This document shows, piece after piece, positions 25,301-29,233 of a DNA stretch of 64,000 nucleotides. The stretch covers positions 310,001 to 374,000 of the forward strand of contig DKPQ01000017.1 in NCBI GenBank assembly GCA_002471275.1. Reading direction: 5' to 3'. The translations under genes were made by a program, and so were the position numbers. How positions within the stretch are numbered: the first letter of the stretch is position 1; each line of letters opens with the position of its first letter. Below the pieces are notes generated by a model. The model was not told where the DNA came from. It made no database searches and saw only the letters and a program-made list of their open reading frames with translations. Origin of the DNA: Flammeovirgaceae bacterium UBA7330 (GTDB lineage: Bacteria; Bacteroidota; Bacteroidia; Cytophagales; Cyclobacteriaceae).

Positions 25301-25328
25301 AAAAGATATTATTGGTCTTGTGTTTCAT
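4377..25328 (-). CDS. giant SprB-like multidomain surface adhesin with T9SS type B sorting domain
   Basis: 6,983 residues, in the size range of SprB. Order: signal peptide (1-24, ...SSALAQ); a Ca-binding-like stretch with DDDGDGFIDC; FG-GAP/VCBS repeats (about 75-460, e.g. VGDLDNDGLPEVVV); a CARDB-like module (about 563-690); a MAM-like jelly roll (about 725-885); Ig-like modules; a LamG-like domain (about 1250-1475); an L-type-lectin-like domain (about 1905-2140); then dozens of Ig-like SprB-type repeats of about 100 residues with motifs TxCxxPNGxI, DYTFxWYxGxGTGT and GLxxGTYTVxV. The last 100 residues form the CHU_C type B sorting domain (SANADGLNDYF, VQIFNRDGTKVWE, LPAGTYFYII). Type B cargo needs a PorP/SprF partner, which is encoded 11 bp downstream. 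Likely role: mobile cell-surface adhesin for gliding or attachment to glycans. Two repeat tracts inside the gene are listed separately. The frame is open throughout. Confidence 0.93.
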   Translation of the reverse strand: MKHKTNNIFLYIAITLLSISSALAQENCTNGVDDDGDGFIDCYDGDCAGGPSCADFFYGNPIVCKDEPTENPTFTMKLQWGSEDRSADSHATPAVGDLDNDGLPEVVVINRLDERLFILNGEDGTTAFTYDLGYQPENGIVLANLDGGDCANIYVSRDNSSTITALDCEANFLWQTNASDRVGIMGIADFNGDGNAELYYKTEIMDAATGNIIVAGTADNWVQKYAHSAIAVDILDDSFCADCSGLELITGNQIWAINIAAGTRTLAKDLNDLFAAEIPVNNKRYYTKYFNTNQNRTAISVADYNQDGHVDVLMPGAYGSSNSSQTTIFFWDVFNDAYLVYDGGVNHSKGTGRLNVSDIDGDGQMNTTYVSDQILYALDENLNVLWTKGIDEGSSGFTGTTVFDFDGDGAAETIYRSESYLYIIDGTDGSTRTTVACKSRTQEEYPLVADVDNDGSSELCVPCYTSNSTPFSPYSNTRYSQIRIYEADGGEIWQPSRRVWNQHGYYNVNVNDDLTIPAQQQDHTAIFGTVNCDTGVPEDNRALNGFLNQSTFLEADGCPSYVSPDLNMAGNVVATPSLCPLTTFDVSFDIENTGDTDIFGTLPVTFYDGDPETPGAIKLNTETVVINNFLQGETRTINMTVEGPGGDFDLYISINNNGQDPPITPGSGGFPECDFTNNIANISVTYTPFTLTVNKLEENRRCDPSKPNNGEAEAYFQGTLGGDYETFWVEDFAGLSNGDRSDAGVTAWTSTKGTFNPIYWGVNTKSGNKVYRTRKTGLNNEVSEVTWLSEVIDISGHTDVDLSLEMLTNNTLEASGGGRDYMRAFYILDGGAETEFDVNGELYGSFLYAVAEQEDLNGSTLQIKVTFHTTGNGEYQYLDNVQVSGNSVPVVQQYTDADGFEFDWYNAGDFSAPVANGSLYTGMPTGSYDVVGYYPGGNCYSDTVNIVINDSIPTFSVHVYEAAPYTDCADPDGALSSFVYTQTDGSGNPSDTLTAGYTFSWVLSTEGITPVGTGPDLTNIGSDDYTVRVEQIITGCSSSASGAPSSGLTFPADPTVVKTDIIACTGPGTTGAASASVGGITAGYDFEWFYESVDATPDYTGSSITGLLEGTYYVRAIDNGSSCPSSLVTFDIIDTSADPNPSAVEVQADSECGGNNGIATADGDGAGTVAGYTFEWFVGNNTLPGNLLPAAMPGSSISADGATASGLASGTYTVRATASGCESTTTVEITDAEVIPTYNIVTQVPAGNALQVTNKAYVRMPQLLSGTSSFTISYWVEISTQNYLDDHRIFSSGGKNESQVMLWTSDVFGISFVVKAESAGSVGKINTLYKPTGWVQLTGTWDEASGEMKLYANGVKVGETTYFGDNPAILEGVIDNGPDMYLARDGNLGANKFEGRIDEVKIYNRVLDESEILTVLCDPAGGSTTGLQAHYDFNGVLSTANGATVPDVSGNGNDGTLDKPGAAPGSVQYVTSGIQCPLAGMVNNTSCDPANPNGEINLVGAVDPQPENYEYTLYEGTEVDPAELLATNTSGIFSDLPDGFYTVVTRDQDTNCETDPLTLSIATLPEEPSIVTSITDNTGCTVGNGEILVTSSSVSSEPSSYTYELYDGYTYTTLLQTETVADGSTGFNFTGLSTGEYRIHVTNDDILCEGYVDVYVDDASVNPTWNHPSTIENNNTVCVGTPNGFASVAPVGTLSNFTFEWYTGELVDPGQLIAGETQEFIDELAAGKYTVVATSTITGCETPPKTVTIDPEPVLPNVVAVEVKPQNSCDVGDGILRAYVDEPDPSDCVECIEADDYSFQWFLGNDTSTPLIEATDPGNNSNPTYVDSSRVEGLTGDYDYTVQVTNNLTGCTNETTISLTYDPLPPMIDAANSKVTANTLCGPSGNGSVVAAVNFVGETINGAVNDQTWDIITDCNTVTDLNSSILPDGSIELTPDVNNQAGKAYLGDSVDFSKPTRIDYWMYLGNKDNGADGITFIFHQDPAGRDALGRYGCNLGIGDESCFGGTETAIQPSVAVEFDTYNNGAATKDPAWDHAAFVINGEMDKPQGDVGVFYNANQPRIVNGQDDVEAPNTELRVTITIVPNFDGTQTFSVYVEDELRLQRTQDFINDLFSGNPKTIGGFTASTGGARNQQYVRLDPYFGEYDFDWYTGSGVDPSNEIVGADRPFLCDLLGGDYTLVVTYGGTGCTSSPPVTFTIPNNTDTATVSFSGVSNTVCDTTLALGGNFTGSLTANIAQNPADYLFAWFEGTAPSADTISTNQTISNIPGGDYTVVVESIAGGCIAIKDTTLVDVTVDPAIVDVNADVTIQNVTSCEGSATYPNGSITVNTVAIGTGPFGFWYYYGSDTTTGTFLTDASDIFTQTGTPGTASVNVSGNGTSMLTGLSAGDYTIIVVDSASGCTSIEANVQIIDVPTIPNLDQNITPNTVCDPALAASGVYDGEVEIITTDGSDAVTDYTYLWYDGTGTGTPTSWTVSNNILSEAPDGNYTVVATNTTTGCDTTIYAAIGDATVVPTIDNVTAQNITACEGGPAYPNGSITVAAVTGTGPYDYLYYYGTDATTGTLLADGSDIFTQTGAPGVASVNVSGSGTTTITGLSAGDYTIVLVDLASGCTSIEANVQLIDVPTIPELDQNVTPNTICDPSLTAAGVYDGEVEIITTDATNVTDYSYIWYDGTGTGTPTAYTATNNILSEAPDGNYTVVATSNLTGCDTTIYATIGDATTIPTIDNVTTQNVTACEGGPAYPNGSITVAAVTGTGPYDYLYYYGTDATTGTLLADGSDIFTQTGAPGVASVNVSGSGTTTITGLSAGDYTIVLIDSASGCTSIEANVQLINVPTIPELDQNVTPNTICDPGLAASGNYDGEVEIITTDATNVTDYSYVWYDGTGTGTPTAYTASNNILSEAPDGNYTVVATSNLTGCDTTIYATIGDATTIPTIDNVTTQNVTACEGGPAYPNGSITVAAVTGTGPYDYLYYYGTDAATGTLLSDGIDIFTQTGTPGAASVNVNGNGTATITGLSAGDYTIVLIDQASGCSSIEANVALSNVPTIPALDQNITPNTVCDIATNNSGTYDGEVEIITTDATNVTDYTYVWYDGTGTGTPTTYTATNNILSEAPDGNYTVVATSNLTGCDTTIYATIGDATVDPVLGTFNITDMTVCDGAAVYPNGAIEVDEPSITGSGDYSYEFYWGPSVDAAKLLSDGDNITFEKTGFASGVNIDITANVISNLDTGFYTIVAIDNVSGCISGEQTVEIEDVLIAINVPAPAINHYTNCDAPDGSITVSPTMASGPEPALGYSYQWYYGSGTGNTLDAADLTDGTALAGTTTATVSGLEDGTYTVLITNNDTGCDTEEEYDIQDQRVYPVVDPGLIVTTPNVNCAGAPTGTIDPTAAVSEPGPYVFTLYDAADVVITTEDTGGGDDGIFDGLAAANYKIGVELASGCVSVATASVTVSDNFTYPNLSVTKLSNETSCIAPNGQIRVNDPGTAPAAGFDIIVYSGIGTGGAVQETIGDDYTGAFPISGTANMATGTYTVQMLNNDTGCESLVQVTINNVPDRPTLVSGNVTKTDDTNCTSENGTITISTVTNPGVNPIFNLYSGSSIVPANLITTAQHPATNHTFSGLAPGTYTVSVIKDESGCESNGITRTINFVPVSFTPAITTYSDQSSCLMSDPNGELIATIAAAGTGPSTNVADYNFEWYQGQNTNPANRITTGGIIPTATVFSTNGSRVSGLPSGTYRLKVIEPVSGCFYVIDETIDLITQTPTIPGGGVIITDADQCAPSNGEINITVTDGGSPQPYDGAGGYTFELYVGTIGAGETPIQTINETSVSGAPNYQATVTFTDLQPDDYTIRAIDNNTSCLVTSSLQTVGFVGATLAFDENNMANIPLTGCFGNDGTLDIGTSLTIPGNTDDVDITWYVGSDTSNTANLISNVVTGPPPAAFSDITNYNGLGYDIINGNVTNLPAVSYTGVAELSNGCKFLLEVDLSIIDAPDLLTAVTTPVSRCSPTYDGEVTLTVTPNNGNNAGQYNYYLYPGTYTVTDVTMGSPWDPPANSYNGGVTSGNDGDGNGTGTFTNNGADTPDAITISELDSGTYTVIIEINTGSGCVTNVETVTIAPPTEPNVTLDTKTDNTVCDVSGALDYNGSITVDAEHPDFAGSTFTFDWYYDSDGDGDFTAGQTAVANGANGAGAGSFVTGATTTNSLSATVSGVGPGWYRVIATHTDANNAGVNATTCPDTLDVQIVDDFVELAIQPAAITTQTNVLDCSGGADEFGEFLLATVREDGADLDASTVGGNFTITWEYDNGGGFAAYAPNVDQNHSNDLAAGDYRITAVSTITGCDVSYDFTIDDVTEDPVINMLNLADNTICVGGPIGTIEADGQIIIEIQDELGAVQDPVDYDVEWFLNSIAGGNEIPASQVTGADITTTAVDVTIDDLPGGTYWLRVTKNNGDDEQCETTASFVLIDDPAEVTIQKVLATDYTTQHNTDCTPGENGRVTLINVYEDGVADPISNGNYLFNWYDADQVTPISVGAVGGAFNEDVTNLPAGTYYVEAENQTTDCVSDKVPFTINDERVIPNLQLAQTLPDTTCVGSLAPSGEVTASVILPGGGSGNPADYTFTWYEGVGTGTPITVGAVDGAAVNGEMYEQLPAGIYTVEVVDNVTPGNNCTITAQITVSRFSPVISIQTSDITIQNDLECNIDNGSATVNAVTVTKYGGGTYKVNSGDAAFADFDFNWYFTASGGLSQDNDNIFDLRPAGTYYVSVSNTQTMCAMPAGGRKAVTIQNTATVPNVQLVTKTPDEYCTTVANEGDGTLEIEIIHEGNNPANPTDYTITWYRGTGTATTLASVPGSSVIAGSGTQLSGLSTGTYTVVVAKSGTPNDGCSTQKTFTIVRDIPTYSLPESAMTIQDNQNCLNPNGTITINGIHIDGVFEDFSTTGDTYTIVWTGLPGTAVVNTVNFANDEVTALEAGLYEVDITNDRTNCTVNATIELDDIGTNPVIQLVTKNPDEYCATVTPNEGDGDLTIKVVHEGNNPANPLDYVITWYRGTGTATTLASAMGSATVNADRTVLTGLSTGTYTVTVSKSGTPNDGCFTQQTFTINRDAPVYSLPESAMTIQDNQNCVNPNGTITINGIHIDGVFEDFSTTGDTYTIAWTGLPGTAVVNTVNFANDEVTALEAGLYEVDITNDRTGCTVNATIELDDIGTTPVVQLVSKNPDEYCATLVPNEGDGDLTIKVVHEGNNPADPLDYAVTWYRGTGTATTLASALGTASVSAAGTTLTGLSTGTYTVTVSKNGTPNDGCLVQQTFTINRDPQTYSLPEAAITKTNNFNCSTPNGTITIDGVFIDGVFDDFSATADTYTLNWTGLPGGAVLNTVNFADDQVTTIPGGTYTVDVTNERTNCTVTASITITDVTSNPLVQLVTKTPDEYCATVTPNEGDGTLNIKLVHEGNNPADSTLYNFEWFRGTGTGTALAGGALGSATISPNGTVLTGLSAGTYTVRVTDANTPNLGCVTTQTFTINRDAPTYSLPLSAMTIQDNLNCSNPNGSITIDGVRIDGVFEDFSTTGDTYTINWTGLPGTATLNTVNFANDQVNGIEGGTYTVDVLNDRTGCTVSADVVLDDVTSNPLVQLVIKQPDEYCDNTGFQGNGSLELRIVHEGNNPANPTDYNITWYRGNGTGTTLASAPGSSVLAGSGTQLSGLSSGIYTVVVTKNGTPNDQCLTTTTFSIEKDIPLFSIQTSSVVIAHNTNCTNPNGSIQLSNVVVDGVVRDLATFGADYAFTWPDGYNGGTPGSINSPNDIATGLPAGTYKIIGENVATGCATDTINVIILDDPTEPALSFTVDAINTNCGPTKNGQLTVTATTADGNPNTGVGRYTFTWYDGQGTATGTSYVQSDGVGANDNQSTLLALDSGYYTVTVFDNINECSITGTYAVSETKDVPKVLLSDIVVRADTTCNVGSSGTIIVADSSFATGVLDDFDVEIRSGTSTGPIVAQSTAGSGNTDLTVSSLDPGTFYVTATRAATECPAAPVKIIILDERFPPTIQLDTMIANPNCGGTIALGSIAVTANGFDETNPDYIFQWYVGTIGGGVIVPGANGGNTATMINVAEGQYELSVTNVNTGCVATQLFDLPATPVNPRISSYEVSNNLICNVPGDGSFEVNQIRWNGNFFDAGVTADSLNMVTNYTFEYYSDAALTTPVADLDLSTPLQLDGLSAGTYYARVRRNDSQCASGPIQFTIQDIPQYPVIQLTQLVADSTCNGMNPNGTISALVDGVANDTLYTYDWFEVDPVSGARISGSLSNNDTIMGLAAGRYEVEVTGVSTGCVSTAQRTVINAPIDVRILSMSGIDPTSCDPPNGIIEVVSITPGVLSDYTFTFYLRDPGNGGVQVQTALGPAFASASSGTYYVEAMHNVYGCTNNLNEIVLGDNLTYPDIDLISFNNQTNCDPGNPNGEISAMADGSTDNTAYTFEWRDASNTVVEPNNATVSNIPAGTFTLNVTDNSTGCMSSAMFDIIDDYPDPIRLVISTSSNTNCTNPNGEVSATIRNLQALGKPITDYLFYWFNGDQTAGVPDIANPDYTGTLITDLPDGDYTVYVVDASDAFCTSEPTLVTIQDRTLPPPFQVEIQNHVTICYDSLPNGRAKINPASLEASRELFEFRYEWYVGTAADTAGQVPFVTGIRADSLDVGSYSVLSTDLRTGCQNLVTFDIIDDTDAVPAPDVNVVSDRDNCMFANGHAVASISGTIAGYRFEWFLASGDTTTVQFTGHEVFTLDSVDYKVRATRLSTGCISPRTPVEIINAIEDPVFEIATTTSLCLRTEDGAFNQFTGTAEVIFSQFGVIKQIDWIAPDGTVFSNDIKLVNAQPGTWEVRFVLDNDCEYFGSFGIQTALKIYNGVSANADGLNDYFFIDCIDYFPNNNVQIFNRDGTKVWESDSYNNNDIRFDGFSNVGRGGLQLPAGTYFYIIEKGPQQLGTDDDLEDNTIRPRIQGYLELVR
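8165..10990 (-). repeat. 627-630 bp tandem repeats inside the giant adhesin (tract B, about 4.5 copies)
   Basis: Matching sites recur at 8698, 9328, 9955 and 10582, i.e. spacings of 630, 627 and 627 bp. Each unit encodes about 210 residues, two Ig-like domains. The first begins QLVTKxPDEYCATV and contains VHEGNNPA and TWYRGTGT. The second contains NPNGTITI, DGVFEDFSTTGDTYT and WTGLPG. A fifth, left-most copy keeps the first domain, but its second half is diverged. Reading frame is conserved in all copies. Confidence 0.9.
15901..18420 (-). repeat. 630 bp tandem repeats inside the giant adhesin (tract A, four copies)
   Basis: The site GCATC..CCAATGGTAGCATAG and its variants end at 15930, 16560, 17190 and 17820, exactly 630 bp apart. 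Each unit encodes 210 residues: one domain with PNGSITVAAVTGTGPYDY and YYYGTDATTGTLL, and one with NTxCDPxL, YDGEVEIITTDA and WYDGTGTGTP. The middle copies are nearly identical over long stretches. The outer copies are more diverged, consistent with recent expansion from the middle. A further, diverged first-domain copy continues to about 15560. Confidence 0.92.
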
Positions 25329-25936
25329 TAGATTAGTTGATGATAGTGAGTAAGCATCGGAGAAACCCAGGTCTGTTCAGGTCGTCTTCGAGTCGGTGAT
25401 AATGATGAAATGTCAACGCTTTTTGGCATAATACATTTTATAAGTATCAATAAATACGCCAAAATTTGGCTAAGTAACCCATTCAAATCTACATAAAAAG
25501 GCAGTAAAAGCATAAGATTTAGGTATTTCCGAATCGGTTAGCAGGCTTTAAATAAATGTACTTAATTAACAAAATATTGTATAATTCAAAGATAATGATC
25601 TTTGTAAAGTGAAATAAAGAATTTGAATTATGATAAAAATCAGATGATTCAAACTGAGGATTCAGCAATTTCTGGCTGAAAATTTGTGTCCGTTTTCGGG
25701 CAAAAAAAAGTTTAATTTTTTTATGATTTTCAACAAAAAAGCAAATGTGATGCTCCATTATAATCAATTTCAATCATTCTAACTTCCAAAGGTTTCTATA
25801 TATGATGAGTTCAACAATCACGGAATAACTGTAATTTCATCTATGGCGAATCCTTTAAGGATCACTAAGTCTTTAGTCGTAGCTGGTTTTGTTGGTGGTT
25901 TATAACTGATCTATATTCCTCACTATATGGAATATC
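25329..25936. other. non-coding, AT-rich upstream region of the giant adhesin gene
   Basis: 608 bp between the end of the 1,098-residue gene and the start of the giant gene, both leftward. A perfect minus-strand -7 element of the Bacteroidota type (TATCTTTG, plus-strand 25587-25594) is present, but no TTTG sits at the right distance upstream, so a promoter is only possible. A short inverted repeat, GCCAAA/TTTGGC, lies at 25458-25470. Another, ATATTCC/GGAATAT, lies at 25913-25935 close to the upstream gene's stop and has no T run. Two short frames here are AT-rich and not credible genes. If the -7 site is used, the giant's mRNA would have a leader of about 250 nt. Confidence 0.5.
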
Positions 25937-28900
25937 TTATCTCGCAAGTGTGATTGTGCCATTTGTATTATTAAGCTCATCATCACACTTTAAAACAAAA
26001 TAATATATGCCTTCAGGCGCTGGCTGACCTTCTGCAGTTCCATCCCAAACGCAATTATTTGGGAAAGGTGATTCTTTTTGCAGCAGGTGCCGGCCTCTGT
26101 TGTCAAAAATATACACTGTGCATCCTTCCAGAGAAGACGTGTTTAGAATTTCCCAACAATCAAAACCCAGTCCATCTGCATTAGGAGAAAAGGTCTTTCT
26201 TGCCAGAATGGCTGGCAGTAGAACGGTTGTTGTAGTGGTTTCCTCACATCCGTTGGCGTCTGTACCTGTGACTGTTATTACTGTTGTTCGCTGTGTGGGT
26301 TGGTGCTCCAGGACTGCAGCAATGACATTACTTGGTGTGCCGTCTATGGTCCATGCATAGTCTCCTACGGCATTCGATGCGGTCAATGTGATCATTTGCT
26401 CGCCTTCAGGGAGTGTGATGCTATCATTGGTAATGGTGCCTTCTTCTGCAGTCACAGGAATGCCTGAGTTAGGAAAGTTATCAATGGTCTGCTGGACGGT
26501 CACCATACAGCCGATATTGGTTTCTACATCAGCTGTGAGCGTCACACTGTTTTCACCTCGGGCGGTAAATGCCTCGGCTTCAAAGTCCGTATCTCCTGTA
26601 GACCATGCATAGGAGACATAATTGGCTGGAAGCTGAACCAGCAAGGTATCACTGGGACATTTGTCTGTGGAACCTCCAACGACGGTGATAGGAATATCTC
26701 CCGGCACCTGATCACTTACTGTAATAGTACTGTTGGCCTGGTCACTACAACCACTAATGTCTGTGTAAGAAGTAGTTAATGTGGCTGTGTATTGCTGTGC
26801 AGTGGAGTAACTGTGACTTGTTGTGGCACCGGTGGCATTGGTGGCATCACCAAAATCCCAGTCGTAGGTGAGCGCAAAAGAACCGCTACCTGTAGAAGTT
26901 GCAGTAAAGTTAAGTTGCACGTCGATGCAGATTTCAGAAGTGTTTGCAGCAGCATAGCTGGTATTGAAGCTGGAAACGGGTGCCGGCACAGCCGTCACCG
27001 AATAGTCAGGGCTTCGGTTTTCACACGTGAAGGCATCAGTGATTATTGCTACGTATGTACCTGTTGCATTAACGCTTAATGTGTTGGTAGTACCGGCAAT
27101 AGGGGCTCCATCTTTTTCCCAGGAATAGGTGAATCCATTGTAATCCGGAACCTCAAGCGTAATGCTGGATCCGTCACAGAAATTGTCCTGACCCTGATTT
27201 GTGATCGTGATAAATGGCGGTTCATTTACTACCACCTCATAAGTGGTTGGGTCGCTCACGCATCCCCCGGTTAGTTGAGTTCTCAGGGTGTATACTCCTG
27301 CATCTGCCGAGGTAAGATCCGTTAAAACAAGGTCCTGTGCATCTGGTCCTGCACTTCCATCGGGCAAGATCCAATAATAATTATCTGCCGCCGAAGAGCT
27401 CAAAGTCAGATCAGTTCCTGAGCATATGGGTGATGAAGCATCACTTGGAGTAATGGTAGGTGTGGCAGGAGGGGTGCCATTTACATTAAATACCTGACTG
27501 GAGGTATTGGTACAGCTTCCACTACCATTGTTGCCGGGAGTGATGGTTACTTCTACGGTCGCACTGGCACTGGTAATGGTGACATCGGCATTGTCACCAT
27601 TTGGAGTAATAGAGCCGGTACCAGATGTGAGGTTCCAGGTGTAAGTAGCATCCACGGTCTTGGTGGTATACAAAGTAAAAGGCACATTCGGACAATAGTT
27701 CAGGTCTGCCGGAGAAAAAGAGGGGAGGTAGCAATTGCGATTCACAAATAGACCCAATTTCCCATTGGCTCCATTGGTACTGTTGTAGGTGAATGCAATG
27801 TCTGGTCGTGCGTCACCGTTCAAATCTCCGACCTGAATATTTCTGGACACCTGGGTAGTTGCCAGGGTTGTCTGAGAAAATGATAAAGTGGTTCCATCAA
27901 ACTCATTGATCAGGACTTTCACTCCAGCTGTACCGTTCGAAACAACCAGATCGGCCAGGCCATCGCCATTCATATCTCCTGAGTTTATGCCCCAGGTGGA
28001 GACAATACCTGTGATGTTTGTAGGTGTTGTGTTGTAGGAAATGGCGCCTCCCTTTGATGCGGTGGTATTTCTAAAGACCGAAATGGTCCCTCCAAACGAG
28101 TTTGAAGTTATTATTTCCGGATAATCATCATTTGTGAGTTCTGTTACGTGTACGAAATTCCGTTGAGCCAAAGAACTTATCAACCGTGAGGAAAATTTCA
28201 CATTTCCGGGTGTGCTGTTATTTTCAAAGTATGCGAGTGGTTGATTTGCTTCATCAAAAGCAATGGCAACAAGATCCGGAAGGTTGTCATTGTTCAAATC
28301 TTTTACTTCAAGGGCTCCCAGGTCAGCCATTCCGCTCATATTAATACCAATAGGGGCATTAAAAGCAATATTGTTTGTGGCATCGTGCAAGTAAACAAGA
28401 AGTGTGTTGTCAGTTTGACTCCCGATGATGAAGTCATTCCTTCCATCCCCATCAATATCTGCAATTCTTAGCTTTCGGGGTGTTCTCACATCACCGCTGG
28501 GCTGATTAGGTATGCGAGTACTTCCTGCAAGTGAAAACGCGATGTTGGCGCCACTGACGTTTTCATAATAATAGATATTCACAGGTAGGTTGCCATTGTT
28601 TTTTGAGACAATGAGATCGGGTAAACCATCATTATTCAGGTCGCCACAGTCAATGCCATTAAGATTGGCATCGTTTCGGCTTCCTGACTCCAGGGGGACC
28701 TGAATGGTTCCTATTTCACTGAAAGCAGTAGTGGCTGTTGTGCTTTGATTCTGAAACATATTTACGGTGGTATCATCATCATGCGTAATTCCAATGTCAG
28801 AGAGCCCGTCATTGTTAAAGTCGCAAAGGCACAGATCGTAAGCAAATTGATTTCCAGTAGCTATTTCCTGAAAGGTATCAAAACCACTCGCGGCGAATGA

Positions 28901-29233
28901 ACCCGGGTCTCCGCCATAGCTCAATGTAAATATTTGGCTTGAAGTACCAATCAGGTTGGTAGCAATGTTTACGACAGAGACCTGATCATCGGTAGCATTC
29001 GCTGGCACAGTAACCTTAATTTGGCCGGTTGTAGAACTTAAAATGGTAGCTTCTCCGGCTCCAAAGTATACTTTAAGGTCGGCAGGGTTTGCTGAAAAGC
29101 CGCTACCGGTGATGATGACAGTTTCTCCTACAGCACCAGAAGTTTTGTCCAGACTGTTGATAAAAGGACGTTGTTGTGCCATTGAGGCTATGGACAACAC
29201 TAACAAAAACAAGCTCAGAAATATCCTCATCAT
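25937..29233 (-). CDS. secreted TIG/FG-GAP/PKD protein with T9SS type B sorting domain
   Basis: 1,098 residues. Signal peptide to about 19 (SIASMAQ); an IPT/TIG Ig-like domain (about 22-108, SLDKTSGAVGETVIITGSGF); FG-GAP/VCBS beta-propeller repeats (about 115-500, CDFNNDGLSDIGIT, GDLNNDGLPDLIV, ADIDGDGRNDFI); three or more Ig-like domains (about 505-760); a PKD domain (about 770-850, DWDFGDATNATG); further Ig-like domains; and a CHU_C type B sorting domain (about 1010-1098, SPNADGLGFDCWEI, VYIFDNRGRHL, PEGIYYFVLKCD). It overlaps the upstream PorP/SprF gene by 4 bp (ATGA), so the two are translationally coupled, the expected cargo/partner arrangement for type B proteins. The first ATG at 29233 is followed at once by a second. 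Function beyond secretion and surface display is unknown. Confidence 0.9.
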   Translation of the reverse strand: MMRIFLSLFLLVLSIASMAQQRPFINSLDKTSGAVGETVIITGSGFSANPADLKVYFGAGEATILSSTTGQIKVTVPANATDDQVSVVNIATNLIGTSSQIFTLSYGGDPGSFAASGFDTFQEIATGNQFAYDLCLCDFNNDGLSDIGITHDDDTTVNMFQNQSTTATTAFSEIGTIQVPLESGSRNDANLNGIDCGDLNNDGLPDLIVSKNNGNLPVNIYYYENVSGANIAFSLAGSTRIPNQPSGDVRTPRKLRIADIDGDGRNDFIIGSQTDNTLLVYLHDATNNIAFNAPIGINMSGMADLGALEVKDLNNDNLPDLVAIAFDEANQPLAYFENNSTPGNVKFSSRLISSLAQRNFVHVTELTNDDYPEIITSNSFGGTISVFRNTTASKGGAISYNTTPTNITGIVSTWGINSGDMNGDGLADLVVSNGTAGVKVLINEFDGTTLSFSQTTLATTQVSRNIQVGDLNGDARPDIAFTYNSTNGANGKLGLFVNRNCYLPSFSPADLNYCPNVPFTLYTTKTVDATYTWNLTSGTGSITPNGDNADVTITSASATVEVTITPGNNGSGSCTNTSSQVFNVNGTPPATPTITPSDASSPICSGTDLTLSSSAADNYYWILPDGSAGPDAQDLVLTDLTSADAGVYTLRTQLTGGCVSDPTTYEVVVNEPPFITITNQGQDNFCDGSSITLEVPDYNGFTYSWEKDGAPIAGTTNTLSVNATGTYVAIITDAFTCENRSPDYSVTAVPAPVSSFNTSYAAANTSEICIDVQLNFTATSTGSGSFALTYDWDFGDATNATGATTSHSYSTAQQYTATLTTSYTDISGCSDQANSTITVSDQVPGDIPITVVGGSTDKCPSDTLLVQLPANYVSYAWSTGDTDFEAEAFTARGENSVTLTADVETNIGCMVTVQQTIDNFPNSGIPVTAEEGTITNDSITLPEGEQMITLTASNAVGDYAWTIDGTPSNVIAAVLEHQPTQRTTVITVTGTDANGCEETTTTTVLLPAILARKTFSPNADGLGFDCWEILNTSSLEGCTVYIFDNRGRHLLQKESPFPNNCVWDGTAEGQPAPEGIYYFVLKCDDELNNTNGTITLAR

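Noticed and set aside
24237..25301. A 354-codon open frame on the plus strand opposite the N-terminus of the giant adhesin
   Set aside because: It lies antisense to a clear FG-GAP domain. Its translation is rich in Ile, Val, Thr and Cys with no recognisable domain, and it has no ribosome site. Long shadow frames are expected opposite this codon usage.
25587..25594. Promoter of the giant adhesin gene
   Set aside because: The -7 match is perfect, but no TTTG or TTG lies at 16-23 nt upstream on the minus strand, so it is kept only as a possibility in the spacer entry.
25519..25773. An 84-codon minus-strand frame upstream of the giant gene
   Set aside because: Low-complexity Phe/Ile/Lys/Asn composition in AT-rich spacer, no ribosome site and no similarity to any known small protein.
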